Source of the DNA: Bog-473 sp963824195 | GTDB taxonomy: Bacteria; Actinomycetota; Acidimicrobiia; Acidimicrobiales; RAAP-2 | Assembly (NCBI GenBank): GCA_963824195.1 | Contig: CAWGOJ010000001.1 | Span: 124,001-188,000, forward strand | Direction of reading: 5' to 3' | Length of the DNA stretch: 64,000 bases | Shown here: positions 1-8,143 of the stretch, in pieces | Layout: every line of letters starts with the position of its first letter | Position numbering within the stretch: position 1 is the first letter of the stretch | Program-made: the position numbers and the translations under genes | The notes under the pieces: generated by a model | Told to the model about the DNA's origin: nothing | Databases searched by the model: none | The model's input: only the letters and a program-made list of their open reading frames with translations

Positions 1-1504
1 CCGGCTGGGGCGGGGGTGGCCCGACGTAGCGGGCGGCGGGTCGGATGAGGCGGTTGTGCGAGGCCTGCTCCATGACGTGGGTGCTCCACCCGATGGTGCG
101 CCCCGCGGCGAAGGTCGGCGTGAACATCTCACGCGGGATGCCGCACGTGTGCATGACCACACCGGCGTAGAACTCGACGTTGGTGTAGAGCTGGCGACCG
201 GGCTTCAGCTCGGCCAGCACGTCGACCGTCGTGCGCTCGACGGACTGCGAGAACTCGACCAGGGGGCCTCCGAGACGCTCGGTGACCGAGCGCAGGAGCA
301 GCGAGCGCGGGTCATCGGTCTTGTAGACGCGATGGCCGAAGCCCATGATGCGTTCGCCGTGCTCGACGGCAGCGCGGATGTAGGCGTCGGCCCGCTCGGG
401 CGTGCCGATGGCGTCGAGCATGTCGAGCGCGCGGCTCGGGGCCCCGCCGTGCAGCGGCCCCGACAGCGCCCCGATGGCGGCCACGATGGCCGCACCGAGG
501 TCCGCCCCCGTCGACGTCACCACGCGCGCCGTGAACGTCGACGCGTTGAAGCCGTGGTCGATGGTGAGGATCATGTACTGCTCAATGGCCCGGGCGTGCA
601 GCGCGCTCGGCTCCTCGCCCGTCAGCATGTAGAGGTAATTGGCGGCGAAGCCCAGGTCGTCTCTCGGCTCGACGGGCTCGTTCCCGGTCCGCAGGCGGTG
701 CGCGGCGGCCAGGATCGTCGGCACCACCGCGCACATCCCGACGGCCTGCTCGTACAGCTCGTCGGCGCTGATGTCGTGCGTGGGGCGCCAGCCCAGCTCC
801 GCCCCGAGGACGGACACCGCTGTGCGCAGCATGTCGAGCGGTGCCCCCCGGAGCGACAGCGCCGGCAGCAGGGTGCTGAGCCCCGGCGGCATGGTGCGCC
901 GCCGCCGCACCTCGTCGCCGAAGGCGGCCGAGGCCGCCGCATCGGGCAGCTCACCCCGGAACAGCAGGTGCCAAACGTCCTCGAGCGAGCGCGCCCCGGC
1001 GAGGTCGACGGCCGAGTACTGGCGGTAGTGGAAGAAGCCCTCCTGGCCGCGCACGTCGCCGATGGTCGTCTCGGCGACCACCACGCCCTCGAGGCCGGCC
1101 GGCACGTCGCCGCTCGTCTCGGTCGCGGGCCGGATGCGGGCGACGCCCATGAGGTCGCGCAGCGAGACGACGCCCACGCACCGCTGACCCTCCACCACCG
1201 GCAGGTGGCGGTAGTGGTGCGAGGTCAGGCTGGCCCACGCCGCGTCGACCCGCTCCTCGGGACCGAGCACGTCGGGCCGGGAGGTCATCCAGAGCCGCAC
1301 CTGCTCGCGACCGGGATCGCCGCCACCGGCCGCCGCCCGAAGAAGGTCGCGCTCGGTGAGGATGCCCACCACCTTGCCGTCGTCGGTCACGACGACCGAC
1401 CCGGTGTCGGCTCCCTGCATCACCAGGGCCGCCGCCGCCAGGGTGTCGTCCGCGGCACAGGTCACCGCGGGGGAGGTCATGAGGTCGCGCACGATGGTTT
1501 CCAT
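1..1504 (-). CDS. Citrate synthase with N-terminal tandem CBS domains (3' end cut by window)
   Basis: Condenses acetyl-CoA with oxaloacetate, or is a closely related (methyl)citrate synthase. The reading frame starts at ATG 1504 and is open to position 1. The visible end RYVGPPPPQP is close to the usual family C-terminus, so only a few residues should be missing. Residues 1-125 hold two CBS repeats (METIVRDLMTSPAVTCAADD, then a second from about 70). The rest is a citrate synthase domain with the histidine motifs LHGGAPS (about 350) and GFGHRVYK (about 386). The acidic catalytic position reads NVEFYAG (about 440), with Glu instead of Asp, as in type 2 actinobacterial enzymes. CBS pairs usually bind adenine nucleotides, so allosteric control by energy charge is an inference. 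It is divergent from a second citrate synthase gene across 66 bp. Confidence 0.9.
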   Translation of the reverse strand, partial: METIVRDLMTSPAVTCAADDTLAAAALVMQGADTGSVVVTDDGKVVGILTERDLLRAAAGGGDPGREQVRLWMTSRPDVLGPEERVDAAWASLTSHHYRHLPVVEGQRCVGVVSLRDLMGVARIRPATETSGDVPAGLEGVVVAETTIGDVRGQEGFFHYRQYSAVDLAGARSLEDVWHLLFRGELPDAAASAAFGDEVRRRRTMPPGLSTLLPALSLRGAPLDMLRTAVSVLGAELGWRPTHDISADELYEQAVGMCAVVPTILAAAHRLRTGNEPVEPRDDLGFAANYLYMLTGEEPSALHARAIEQYMILTIDHGFNASTFTARVVTSTGADLGAAIVAAIGALSGPLHGGAPSRALDMLDAIGTPERADAYIRAAVEHGERIMGFGHRVYKTDDPRSLLLRSVTERLGGPLVEFSQSVERTTVDVLAELKPGRQLYTNVEFYAGVVMHTCGIPREMFTPTFAAGRTIGWSTHVMEQASHNRLIRPAARYVGPPPPQP

Positions 1505-1511
1505 GCCTCCC

Positions 1512-1517
1512 ACTATG
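1512..1517 (-). promoter_or_regulatory. Candidate leaderless -10 box of CBS-citrate synthase gene
   Basis: On the minus strand CATAGT is followed by 7 nt and then the ATG at 1504. The spacing matches the other leaderless starts in this window. The first base deviates from TAnnnT. Confidence 0.35.
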
Positions 1518-1537
1518 CCTCTCCCACCTGGGTCTGT

Positions 1538-1560
1538 AAATGTTGATCAAGTCAATGTAC
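1538..1560. promoter_or_regulatory. Candidate operator between divergent citrate synthase genes
   Basis: An AT-rich stretch in a very GC-rich region. It contains the palindrome TTGATCAA (1543-1550) flanked by direct repeats AATGT at 1539-1543 and 1554-1558. It overlaps the candidate -10 box of the rightward gene. Since that gene's product has a DNA-binding helix-turn-helix, autoregulation here is a reasonable inference; nothing in the sequence proves binding. Confidence 0.4.
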
Positions 1561-1563
1561 GCT
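1558..1563 (+). promoter_or_regulatory. Candidate leaderless -10 box of HTH-citrate synthase gene
   Basis: TACGCT fits TAnnnT and lies 7 nt before ATG 1571, leaving no room for a ribosome binding site. Confidence 0.5.
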
Positions 1564-1570
1564 CACCGGA

Positions 1571-2719
1571 ATGGAGAGGATGCTCACCACCGACGAGGCG
1601 GCCCGGCGCCTCGGCGTCAAGGTGCCGACCCTGTACGCGTACGTCAGCCGCGGCCTCCTCGAGTCACACCGAGACCCGACCCGCCGGGGGAGCCTCTTCG
1701 ACCTGGCCGACATCGAGGGCCTGGCGGCGCGCAGCCGGGGCGGGCGCCAGACGGCGACGCGGCTGGCCACCATCACGACGGGCGTGACCCAGCTGGACCA
1801 GGAGCTCGGTCCCATCTACCGCGGCCGCCTGGCCACCGAGCTGGCGCTGGGGTCGAGCTTCGAGGAGGTGGCCGACCTCCTGTGGCAGTCCGACGATGGC
1901 GGCCACTGGTCGGCCCCCGACCTCGGCGCGTGCCCGCTCACCCAGACGTTGGACCGCATGCGCTGGGCCATCGTGCTGTGCGGAGCCACCGACCCGCTGC
2001 GGTCCGACCTGCGTCCCGTCGCCGTCACCCGCGCCGCCCGCCGTGCCGCCGCCGCGCTGACCGACGTGGTCGGGCTCGCCCCGGCAGGCGGCCACGTCGG
2101 CACCTCCATCGCGGCACGCCTCGCGGCGCGCCTCACCGCCTCCGACGCCGAGGTGCCGGCGGCCGCCGTGAACGCCGCCCTCGTCCTCATGGCGGACCAC
2201 GAGCTCGCCACCTCGACGATGGCGGTGCGCGTGGCGGCGTCCGTGCGCTCCGATCCCTACGACGCGCTCCTCGCCGGGCTGGCCACGCTCGCCGGGCCGC
2301 TGCATGGGGGGGCCAGCCAACAGGCTTACGAACTGCTGGTCGTGGCCGAACGCGACGGCGTGCCGCGGGCCCTCAACGACGTCCTGCGCGAGCACGGGCG
2401 TCTCCCCGGCTTCGGGCACGCGGTCTACAAGAGCGGCGATCCCCGCTTCGCCGCACTCCTCGCGCTGGCCGAGCCGCTGCTCAGCGAGGAGCGCCGCGCC
2501 ATCGTGCGCGAGGTGATGGCGCTTGCCGCGGCGCACGACGTCCCGCTGGCCAACTGCGACCTGGCTCTGGCCGCGCTGAGCTGGGGGACCGGTATGCCGC
2601 CCGACACGGGGCGCACGATCTTCGCGGTCGCCCGGGTGGCGGGGTGGGCCGCCCACTACATGGAGGAGCTGACCGAGCGCCCGCTCCGCTTCAGGGCCCG
2701 GGCGGTCTACAGCGCCTGA
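1571..2719 (+). CDS. Citrate synthase family protein with N-terminal MerR-like HTH
   Basis: A 382-residue protein. Residues 1-60 (TTDEAARRLGVKVPTLYAYV, then a SLFDLADIE wing) form a MerR/excisionase-type helix-turn-helix. The remainder is a short citrate synthase domain with both histidine motifs, LHGGASQ (about 243) and GFGHAVYK (about 280), and an acidic residue in ANCDLALAAL (about 326). Catalytic residues therefore look kept, and the enzyme may make citrate or 2-methylcitrate. It is transcribed away from the CBS-citrate synthase. HTH-citrate synthase fusions are known in actinobacteria without a settled role. A DNA-binding metabolic sensor that controls the gene pair is my inference. Confidence 0.88.
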   Translation: MERMLTTDEAARRLGVKVPTLYAYVSRGLLESHRDPTRRGSLFDLADIEGLAARSRGGRQTATRLATITTGVTQLDQELGPIYRGRLATELALGSSFEEVADLLWQSDDGGHWSAPDLGACPLTQTLDRMRWAIVLCGATDPLRSDLRPVAVTRAARRAAAALTDVVGLAPAGGHVGTSIAARLAARLTASDAEVPAAAVNAALVLMADHELATSTMAVRVAASVRSDPYDALLAGLATLAGPLHGGASQQAYELLVVAERDGVPRALNDVLREHGRLPGFGHAVYKSGDPRFAALLALAEPLLSEERRAIVREVMALAAAHDVPLANCDLALAALSWGTGMPPDTGRTIFAVARVAGWAAHYMEELTERPLRFRARAVYSA

Positions 2720-2749
2720 GAGACCATCGCCACGGCGGGGCGGGGCGGT

Positions 2750-3745
2750 CTACCCGGCGCCGATGACGATGGCGGAGGGGTGCCCCCCGAGGTGGATCGG
2801 CGTGCCGACCTTGCCGGTGGCCAGCGTCACCGGCACCAGGGAACCGGCCTGCTGTGTCACCCACGCCGTCGTGCCGTCGGGGGTCAAGGCGATCCCCTGG
2901 GCGACGCCGGGCAGGCCGATCTGTGCGCCGACGGCGAACCCGATGGTCGTGACCGGCACGACGCCCGCACCACCGCACACGTACGCGGTGGTGCCCGACG
3001 GCAGCACCGCGATGCCGGTCGGGTTGAGGGGCAGCGCGACGGCACCGCCCGGTGCCAACGTGACTGCGTTGATCGGCGTCAGCGATCGGTTGCCGAAGTT
3101 GCCCACGAGCACCTCGGACGACGCCACCGCGATCGTCTGCGGCCCCGGCCCTACCGGGATGGCCGCGCCGGCCTGCATCGTCGAGAGGTCGATCGGCGTC
3201 ACCGCGTTGCTGCCGAAGTCGGCCACGAACGCGGTGGCCGCGCCCGACGCCGCCGTGTAGACCGCGATGGCAACCGGCTCGGTGCCCACAGGGATCGGCG
3301 GGCCGGCCCGCCAGGTGCCGAGGTCGACCGGGGTGACGTTGTCCGAGTCCAGGTTCGCCACGAGCGCAATGCCCCTGCCCCGGGTCCCGCCCGGTGCGAC
3401 GGCCACCGCGTCGGGCTCCACCCCGACGCCGGCCGAGTCCACCACGCCGTGGGTCGCCGGGTCGATCTCGTGCAGCGTGTCGTCCCCCTGGGTGACGACG
3501 AGCAGCCCGCGGCCGCCGGCCGTGTACGCCAGCGCCGAGGGGAGGCTGCCGACGGCCACCTTGGCCTGAATGTGGCGTCTGGGCAGGCGCACCGGCGTCA
3601 CATCCGTGCCGGGCAGGGTCACCGACGCACCTGTCGTCACCCATGCCACGTCGTGCACGGTCGCGCTGCCCACCGGACGCGTGCAGGCGGCCAGCACCGG
3701 GACCGCGACCACCAGCGCGACCGTCACGCCCCACCGGCGCCTCAC
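2750..3745 (-). CDS. Lipoprotein with YVTN/YncE-like beta-propeller
   Basis: A 331-residue exported protein. The N-terminus has an arginine-rich start, a hydrophobic stretch and the lipobox VLAAC with Cys at about 21, so it is probably lipid-anchored outside the membrane. The rest is made of repeated blades of about 42 residues of the type P-V-G-x-x-P-x-x-I-A-V (GTEPVAIAV, GPGPQTIAV, LPLNPTGIAV, VAQGIALTPDG), typical of YVTN/YncE propellers. No catalytic motif was seen; a binding or scaffold role is likely. It starts 7 nt after the cysteine desulfurase gene, so the two are probably cotranscribed. Confidence 0.8.
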   Translation of the reverse strand: MRRRWGVTVALVVAVPVLAACTRPVGSATVHDVAWVTTGASVTLPGTDVTPVRLPRRHIQAKVAVGSLPSALAYTAGGRGLLVVTQGDDTLHEIDPATHGVVDSAGVGVEPDAVAVAPGGTRGRGIALVANLDSDNVTPVDLGTWRAGPPIPVGTEPVAIAVYTAASGAATAFVADFGSNAVTPIDLSTMQAGAAIPVGPGPQTIAVASSEVLVGNFGNRSLTPINAVTLAPGGAVALPLNPTGIAVLPSGTTAYVCGGAGVVPVTTIGFAVGAQIGLPGVAQGIALTPDGTTAWVTQQAGSLVPVTLATGKVGTPIHLGGHPSAIVIGAG

Positions 3746-3752
3746 CGCGCGC

Positions 3753-5153
3753 TCAGCCCCGCGCGCAGGCGGCCCCGGCCGGGCGGTCCGCTCCGCCCCA
3801 GCCGCTGGCGTCGCCTTCGGGCCAGAAGTCGCCGGTCAGGTCGTCCTGCACGTAGGCCACTGGGGCCGGGAGGCCGGCCGCCAGCGCGCGCAGCGCGTCC
3901 AGGAGCGCGTCGACGTCGTCGCCCGAGGTGCCGAGGCCGCAGCTGGCCCGCACCGCGCCGGGAATGGCGCCCCGCTCGCCGCGGCGCACAGCGGCCCGGG
4001 CCCGCGCCATGCCCTCGCTGCCGACGCCGAGCAGCCGGATCAGGTAGGGGTGCGCGCAGAAGCAGCCGTGCCGTACGCCGACCCCGAACTCGGCGCTCAA
4101 CCGGGCCGCCACCAGTGCGTGGTGCATCCCGTCCACGGTGAAGGCCGCCACGGCGAGACCCTCGTCGTCGGAGCCCGCAGGGCCGCGCGGCCCGAGCACG
4201 TGGACGCCCTCGGTGGCGCGCAGCCCGTCGTGCAGGCGGGACGACAGGGCGTCCTCGTGGGAGCGGATCTGGTCCCAGCCGATCCGCTCCAGCTCGTCCA
4301 TCGCGGTGCCGAACGCGACGGCACCGACGACGTTGGGGGAGCCGGCCTCCTCGCGCTCGGGAGGCTCGGTCCAGATGACTTCGTCGAGGTCGACCAGGTC
4401 GACGGCGCCGCCACCGGCCAGGAACGGGTCCCCGGTCTCGAACGTGTGCCGAGGGCCGATGAGCGCGCCAGCGCCGAAGGGCGCGTAGAGCTTGTGCCCG
4501 CTGAAGGCGACGAAGTCGGGCCCCGCCGGCAGCGGCCGGTGGGGTGCGAGCTGGGCCGCGTCGAGGAGAACCGGGATGCCCCGCTCGTGCGCCGCCGCGC
4601 AGATCTCCTCGACCGGGGGCAGCCACCCGGTCACGTTGGAGGCGCCCGTCATGGCCAACAGCGCCGGGGGCCGCCCGTCGTCGAGGACCCTGACCACGTG
4701 CTCGGTGCCGAAGGTGCCGTCGGCACCGCACTCGACCCAGCGCCGCGCCGCCACCCGGGCCCAGGGCAGCAGGTTGGCGTGGTGCTCGACAACCGTCGTG
4801 GCCACCACGTCGTCGGGGCCGAGGCGGAGGCGGTAGGCGAGGTGGTTGATCGCCTCAGTGGTGTTGCGCACCAGCACCACCACGTCATCCCCGCCCGCCG
4901 GCCGGCGGGCGAAGCGGTGCACGCTGTCGCGGGCGGCCTCGTAGGCGGCGGTGGCGCGTCGCGACTTGTAGCCCGCGCCGCGGTGCACGCTGGAGTACCA
5001 CGGCAGGAACTCGCCGACCTTGTCCGCCACCGACTGCAACGCCGGCGTCGAGGCGGCACAGTCGAGGTCGCGGTAGGGCCGCTCCACACCATCGAGGCAG
5101 GGCACCGGTACGTGGGCGCCGACGAGCGGCGCGACGGCGGGCTCCGATGTCAC
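3753..5153 (-). CDS. SufS-like cysteine desulfurase / class V aminotransferase
   Basis: PLP enzyme expected to take sulfur from cysteine. It has the class V motifs EHHANLLPW (about 125), DAAQLAPH, the PLP-lysine motif FSGHKLYAPFGAG (Lys about 218) and RHGCFCAHPY (about 363), which supplies the catalytic cysteine of the SufS group. At 466 residues it is longer than typical SufS (about 405), through an N-terminal extension, an inserted C-terminal segment (RRGERGAIPGAVR) and a tail. No sufBCD or sufU genes are adjacent, so it may not be the main Fe-S cluster enzyme. Start is GTG 5153, placed 6 nt after a TAGTGT box. Confidence 0.82.
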   Translation of the reverse strand: MTSEPAVAPLVGAHVPVPCLDGVERPYRDLDCAASTPALQSVADKVGEFLPWYSSVHRGAGYKSRRATAAYEAARDSVHRFARRPAGGDDVVVLVRNTTEAINHLAYRLRLGPDDVVATTVVEHHANLLPWARVAARRWVECGADGTFGTEHVVRVLDDGRPPALLAMTGASNVTGWLPPVEEICAAAHERGIPVLLDAAQLAPHRPLPAGPDFVAFSGHKLYAPFGAGALIGPRHTFETGDPFLAGGGAVDLVDLDEVIWTEPPEREEAGSPNVVGAVAFGTAMDELERIGWDQIRSHEDALSSRLHDGLRATEGVHVLGPRGPAGSDDEGLAVAAFTVDGMHHALVAARLSAEFGVGVRHGCFCAHPYLIRLLGVGSEGMARARAAVRRGERGAIPGAVRASCGLGTSGDDVDALLDALRALAAGLPAPVAYVQDDLTGDFWPEGDASGWGGADRPAGAACARG

Positions 5154-5159
5154 GCCGTC

Positions 5160-5165
5160 ACACTA
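5160..5165 (-). promoter_or_regulatory. Leaderless -10 box of cysteine desulfurase gene
   Basis: On the minus strand TAGTGT is followed by 6 nt and the GTG start at 5153. Confidence 0.5.
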
Positions 5166-5322
5166 GGGAGTGCGGGCGACCGGCGGTGTCCGGGACGGGC
5201 CCGTTGTTCGCTGCTGCTGGCGCGAGTGGCGGTCCCGGCGGCACGGGCAGCTTTCCATACCGGTTGCAGTAGTTGTTCCCCTGGGCCGCAACCCCTAACC
5301 AGTCTCGGCCGCCGCCGGGCGC

Positions 5323-5328
5323 TACCCT
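5323..5328 (+). promoter_or_regulatory. Leaderless -10 box of zinc-finger gene
   Basis: TACCCT lies 8 nt before GTG 5337, supporting that start. No Shine-Dalgarno sequence is present. Confidence 0.5.
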
Positions 5329-5336
5329 GCCCTCTC

Positions 5337-5525
5337 GTGGAGGAGCGTTACGAGTCCGAGCTCGCCCGGTCCGCGGCCGTCCTCGACGGGGTGGACCGGG
5401 CCCTGGAGCGCCTGAGCGAGGGCACCTACGGATCGTGTGAGACCTGCGGCGTCCCGATCCTGGACGCTCACCTGGAGGCGGACCCCACCCGGTGCCTGTG
5501 CGAGCAACACCTGGCGCTCGGTTAG
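5337..5525 (+). CDS. Small DksA/TraR-type zinc finger protein
   Basis: A 62-residue protein starting at GTG 5337. The N-terminal half (ALERLSEGTYGSCETCG) matches the coiled-coil-to-finger junction of DksA/TraR proteins, which act in the RNA polymerase secondary channel. The finger reads C-x2-C-x17-C-x2-H (GSCETCG to CLCEQH), with the usual fourth cysteine replaced by histidine, still a plausible zinc ligand. A full coiled-coil arm is absent, so classical DksA action is uncertain. It is divergent from the cysteine desulfurase across 183 bp. Confidence 0.72.
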   Translation: MEERYESELARSAAVLDGVDRALERLSEGTYGSCETCGVPILDAHLEADPTRCLCEQHLALG

Positions 5526-5558
5526 CTCAGCACCGGCTCGGCCCGTGCGGGCCGGCCG

Positions 5559-6174
5559 TCAGCCGGCGACCTTGAGCCCCTTGGCCGCGTCGAGTCGGGC
5601 CGCCACGTCGGACCAGTTGACGATGTTCCACAGCGCGGCGAAGAAGTCGGCCTTCACGTTCTTGTACTGCAGGTAGAAGGCGTGCTCCCAGGCATCGAAG
5701 ACGAGGAGGGGGACCGAGCCGTTGCCGACGTTGCCCTGGTGGTCGTAGACCTGCTCGATGATGAGGCGCCCGGCGAGGGGCTCGTAGGCGAGTGCGCCCC
5801 AGCCCGAGCCCTGGATCGTGGAGGTGGCCTGGGTCAGGTGCGCCTTGAACTTGTCGAAGGAACCGAAGTTCTCGTCGATGGCGGAGGCCGAGCGCGCCGT
5901 CAGGCTTGTCGCCGCCGTCGGGGCTGAGGTTCTTCCAGAAGATGGAGTGCAGGACGTGGCCCGAGATGTGGAACGCCAGGGTCTTCTCGAGCCCGACGAT
6001 GGCGCCGAAGTCGTCCTTGTCGCGGGCACCGGCCAGCTTCTCGAGCGTCTGGTTGGCACCGGTGACGTAGGCGGCGTGGTGCTTGTCGTGGTGGAGCTCC
6101 ATGATCTGGCCGGACACGTGGGGCTCCAGCGCGGCGTAGTCGTAGGGCAGATCGGGGAGGCTGTAGTCGGCCAT
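5559..6174 (-). pseudogene. sodA: Fe/Mn superoxide dismutase, one-base frameshift
   Basis: Detoxifies superoxide. Start ATG 6174 gives MADYSLPDLPYDYAALEPHV and MELHHDKHHAAYV (metal His and gateway region); the first frame is correct through KNLSPDGGDKPDGAL. The continuation ASAIDENFGSFDKF, with the metal ligands in FDAWEHAFYLQYKN, lies in the next frame. Removing one C of the CC at 5888-5889 restores a normal protein of about 204 residues. All family motifs are otherwise intact, so an assembly or base-call error is more likely than decay. Upstream on the minus strand are a GAGGAG ribosome site and a TATGGT box at 6217-6222. The neighbouring XRE gene is divergent. Confidence 0.85.
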
Positions 6175-6318
6175 TGCGGGCTCCTCAGTCGTGGTCGTGG
6201 GGGTGGTGTGTGCTGGACCATACCCGAAGGGGGCGGCATTCCAACCGGTGATCCAACCACCACGCGAGCAGGGCGCGGACGGCTCACGGGGCAACCCCGG
6301 AGCAACCCGGGCAAGCGG

Positions 6319-6324
6319 TACGCT
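6319..6324 (+). promoter_or_regulatory. Leaderless -10 box of XRE regulator gene
   Basis: TACGCT ends 7 nt before GTG 6332. It supports the internal GTG over upstream in-frame starts. Confidence 0.5.
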
Positions 6325-6331
6325 TGCAGGA

Positions 6332-6781
6332 GTGAGCACCGACCCGAAGGACCGCTGGCGCGAGCTCGGGTCCTTCATCCGTGAGCAGCGGGGTACGGCC
6401 CGGCTGTCACTGCGGCGCCTGTCCGAGCTGGCCGGGATCTCCAACCCGTACCTGAGCCAGATTGAGCGGGGCCTGCGCCGGCCCTCGGCCGAGATCCTCC
6501 AGCAGATCGCCAAGGCGCTGCGCATCTCCGCCGAGACGCTCTACGTGCAGGCCGGGATCCTCGAGGCGCCCGTCGGCTCGCCCGATCTCACCCGGGCCAT
6601 CCTGGCCGACCAGACGATCAGCGAGGAGCAGAAGCAGGCCCTCGTGCGCATCTACCTCTCGTTCCGGCGCGATTACGAGGACGAGCACGGGGGGCAGGGC
6701 CCAGTGCACCGCAGCGATGCCGCCGCCCCGCCCGCCGCGATGGAGCCGCCGGGGCCGGCAGGGCGGGTCGCCACCGCCTGA
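6332..6781 (+). CDS. XRE-family helix-turn-helix transcriptional regulator
   Basis: A 149-residue cytoplasmic regulator. An N-terminal Cro/C1-type HTH occupies about residues 10-70 (LSLRRLSELAGISNPYLSQI then RRPSAEILQQIAKALRIS), followed by a helical segment with LSFRRDYEDEHG and a disordered Pro/Ala-rich tail. The HTH with SNPYLSQIERGLRRPSAEIL closely follows a widely conserved actinobacterial regulator type (Rv0474-like, from memory). No ligand domain is visible. It lies between the divergent superoxide dismutase gene and mshA, 60 bp upstream of the latter; control of redox or thiol genes would be a guess. Confidence 0.85.
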   Translation: MSTDPKDRWRELGSFIREQRGTARLSLRRLSELAGISNPYLSQIERGLRRPSAEILQQIAKALRISAETLYVQAGILEAPVGSPDLTRAILADQTISEEQKQALVRIYLSFRRDYEDEHGGQGPVHRSDAAAPPAAMEPPGPAGRVATA

Positions 6782-6825
6782 GGAGGCCCACCGGCGCATG
6801 CCGGAGGGGATTTCCCGACCGCCGG

Positions 6826-6831
6826 TAGGCT
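6826..6831 (+). promoter_or_regulatory. Leaderless -10 box of mshA
   Basis: TAGGCT ends 9 nt before ATG 6841. Confidence 0.45.
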
Positions 6832-6840
6832 CTGATCGTC

Positions 6841-8112
6841 ATGCGCCGGCTCGCCGTCCTGTCCCTGCACACCTCGCCCCTGGCCCAGCCGGGTACGGGC
6901 GACGGCGGCGGCATGAACGTGTACGTACGCGAGCTGACCGCCGCGCTGGCCCGCTCCGGCGTCACCTGCGACGTCTTCACGCGAGCCTGGTCGGACGGCC
7001 TCCCCGAAGTCGTCGACGTCGAGCCCGGGTTGCGCGTCCACCATGTGCAGGCCGGCCCGTTCCATGAGGTGCCCAAGGAGTCCCTGCCCGGCGTGGTCGA
7101 GGAGTTCACGGCCCGGGTCCTCGAGCGGATGGCCGCCGCTCCGGCGTCCGGCACCGACCCGGGCGGCGGGCTGCCCTACACCTCGGTGCACGCCAACTAC
7201 TGGCTGTCGGGGCTGTCGGGCCACGTGATCAAGCACGAGCTCAACCTCCCGCTCGTGTGCACGTTCCACACCCTCGACCGCGTCAAGGCCGAGTCGATGC
7301 CCGAGGAGGTCGAAGCCGACATGCCTCACCGCCGGGCCGAGGCCGAGGCGTCCGTCATCAACTGCTCGGACGCGGTGCTGGCGTCGTGCACGGTCGAGGC
7401 CGACCAGATCGCGTTGCTCTACGGCGGCGATCCCGGCCGGATCCGCATCGTGCCCCCCGGCGTCGACCACGCGTTCTTCGGCCCGGGCCACCGGCCCCAG
7501 GCGCGCCGTGCCCTCGGCCTGCCGGTCGACGGACGGCTCCTGCTCTTCGTCGGGCGGATCCAGCCGCTCAAGTGCGCCGATGTGGCCATCGAGACGCTGG
7601 CCGAGCTGCTCGAGACCGGGCGCGAGCCCTACCGCCTCGTGGTCGTGGGCGGGCCGAGCGGGCCCCATGGCGAGAAGTCGTTCCAGCGCCTCTACGACGT
7701 GGCCGACGCGCGTGGGGTGCGCGAGCACGTCCACTTCATCGACCCCCAGCCCCACGAGCTGCTCTCGTCGTACTACCGGGCGGCCGACGTCTGCGTCGTC
7801 CCGAGCCGGTCCGAGTCCTTCGGCCTTGTGGCGTTGGAGGCGGCCGCCTGCGGGACCCCGGTCGTGGCCTCGGCCGTCGGCGGGCTGACCACGCTGGTCG
7901 ACCACGGCCACACGGGCTTCCTGGTGGACGCCGCCGACCCGATCGCCTACGCCGCCGCCGTGCGGCGGGTCTTCGACGAGCCGTTGGCGGCCGAACGCTT
8001 CAGCACCGCCTCGGTGTTGCGGGCCCGCCGCTATACCTGGCGGGCCGCCGCCCGGACGCTGGTGGAGCTGCACGACGAGCTGGCATCCGGCCGCCTCGTC
8101 GAGTGCGGCTGA
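6841..8112 (+). CDS. mshA: D-inositol-3-phosphate glycosyltransferase (mycothiol step 1)
   Basis: Transfers GlcNAc from UDP-GlcNAc to inositol 3-phosphate, the first step of mycothiol synthesis. A 423-residue GT-B, GT4-family enzyme. Family signatures include the N-terminal glycine-rich loop LAQPGTGDGGGMNVYVRELT, the acceptor-side segment HANYWLSG, CTFHTLDRVK, the GRIQPLKC motif, and the C-terminal nucleotide-sugar motif SRSESFGLVALEAAACGTPV. The downstream ybjN-like gene is the usual mycobacterial neighbour (Rv0486-Rv0487 order). A mycothiol-type DinB/MDMPI protein at 58.5 kb is consistent with mycothiol use. Confidence 0.95.
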   Translation: MRRLAVLSLHTSPLAQPGTGDGGGMNVYVRELTAALARSGVTCDVFTRAWSDGLPEVVDVEPGLRVHHVQAGPFHEVPKESLPGVVEEFTARVLERMAAAPASGTDPGGGLPYTSVHANYWLSGLSGHVIKHELNLPLVCTFHTLDRVKAESMPEEVEADMPHRRAEAEASVINCSDAVLASCTVEADQIALLYGGDPGRIRIVPPGVDHAFFGPGHRPQARRALGLPVDGRLLLFVGRIQPLKCADVAIETLAELLETGREPYRLVVVGGPSGPHGEKSFQRLYDVADARGVREHVHFIDPQPHELLSSYYRAADVCVVPSRSESFGLVALEAAACGTPVVASAVGGLTTLVDHGHTGFLVDAADPIAYAAAVRRVFDEPLAAERFSTASVLRARRYTWRAAARTLVELHDELASGRLVECG

Positions 8113-8143
8113 ACGCGCCGGGCCGGAGCCCCGAGACCGACAG

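Noticed and set aside
56..1546. Long plus-strand open frame opposite the CBS-citrate synthase
   Set aside because: Composition is Arg/Gly/His-rich shadow sequence; the opposite strand has clear CBS and citrate synthase motifs.
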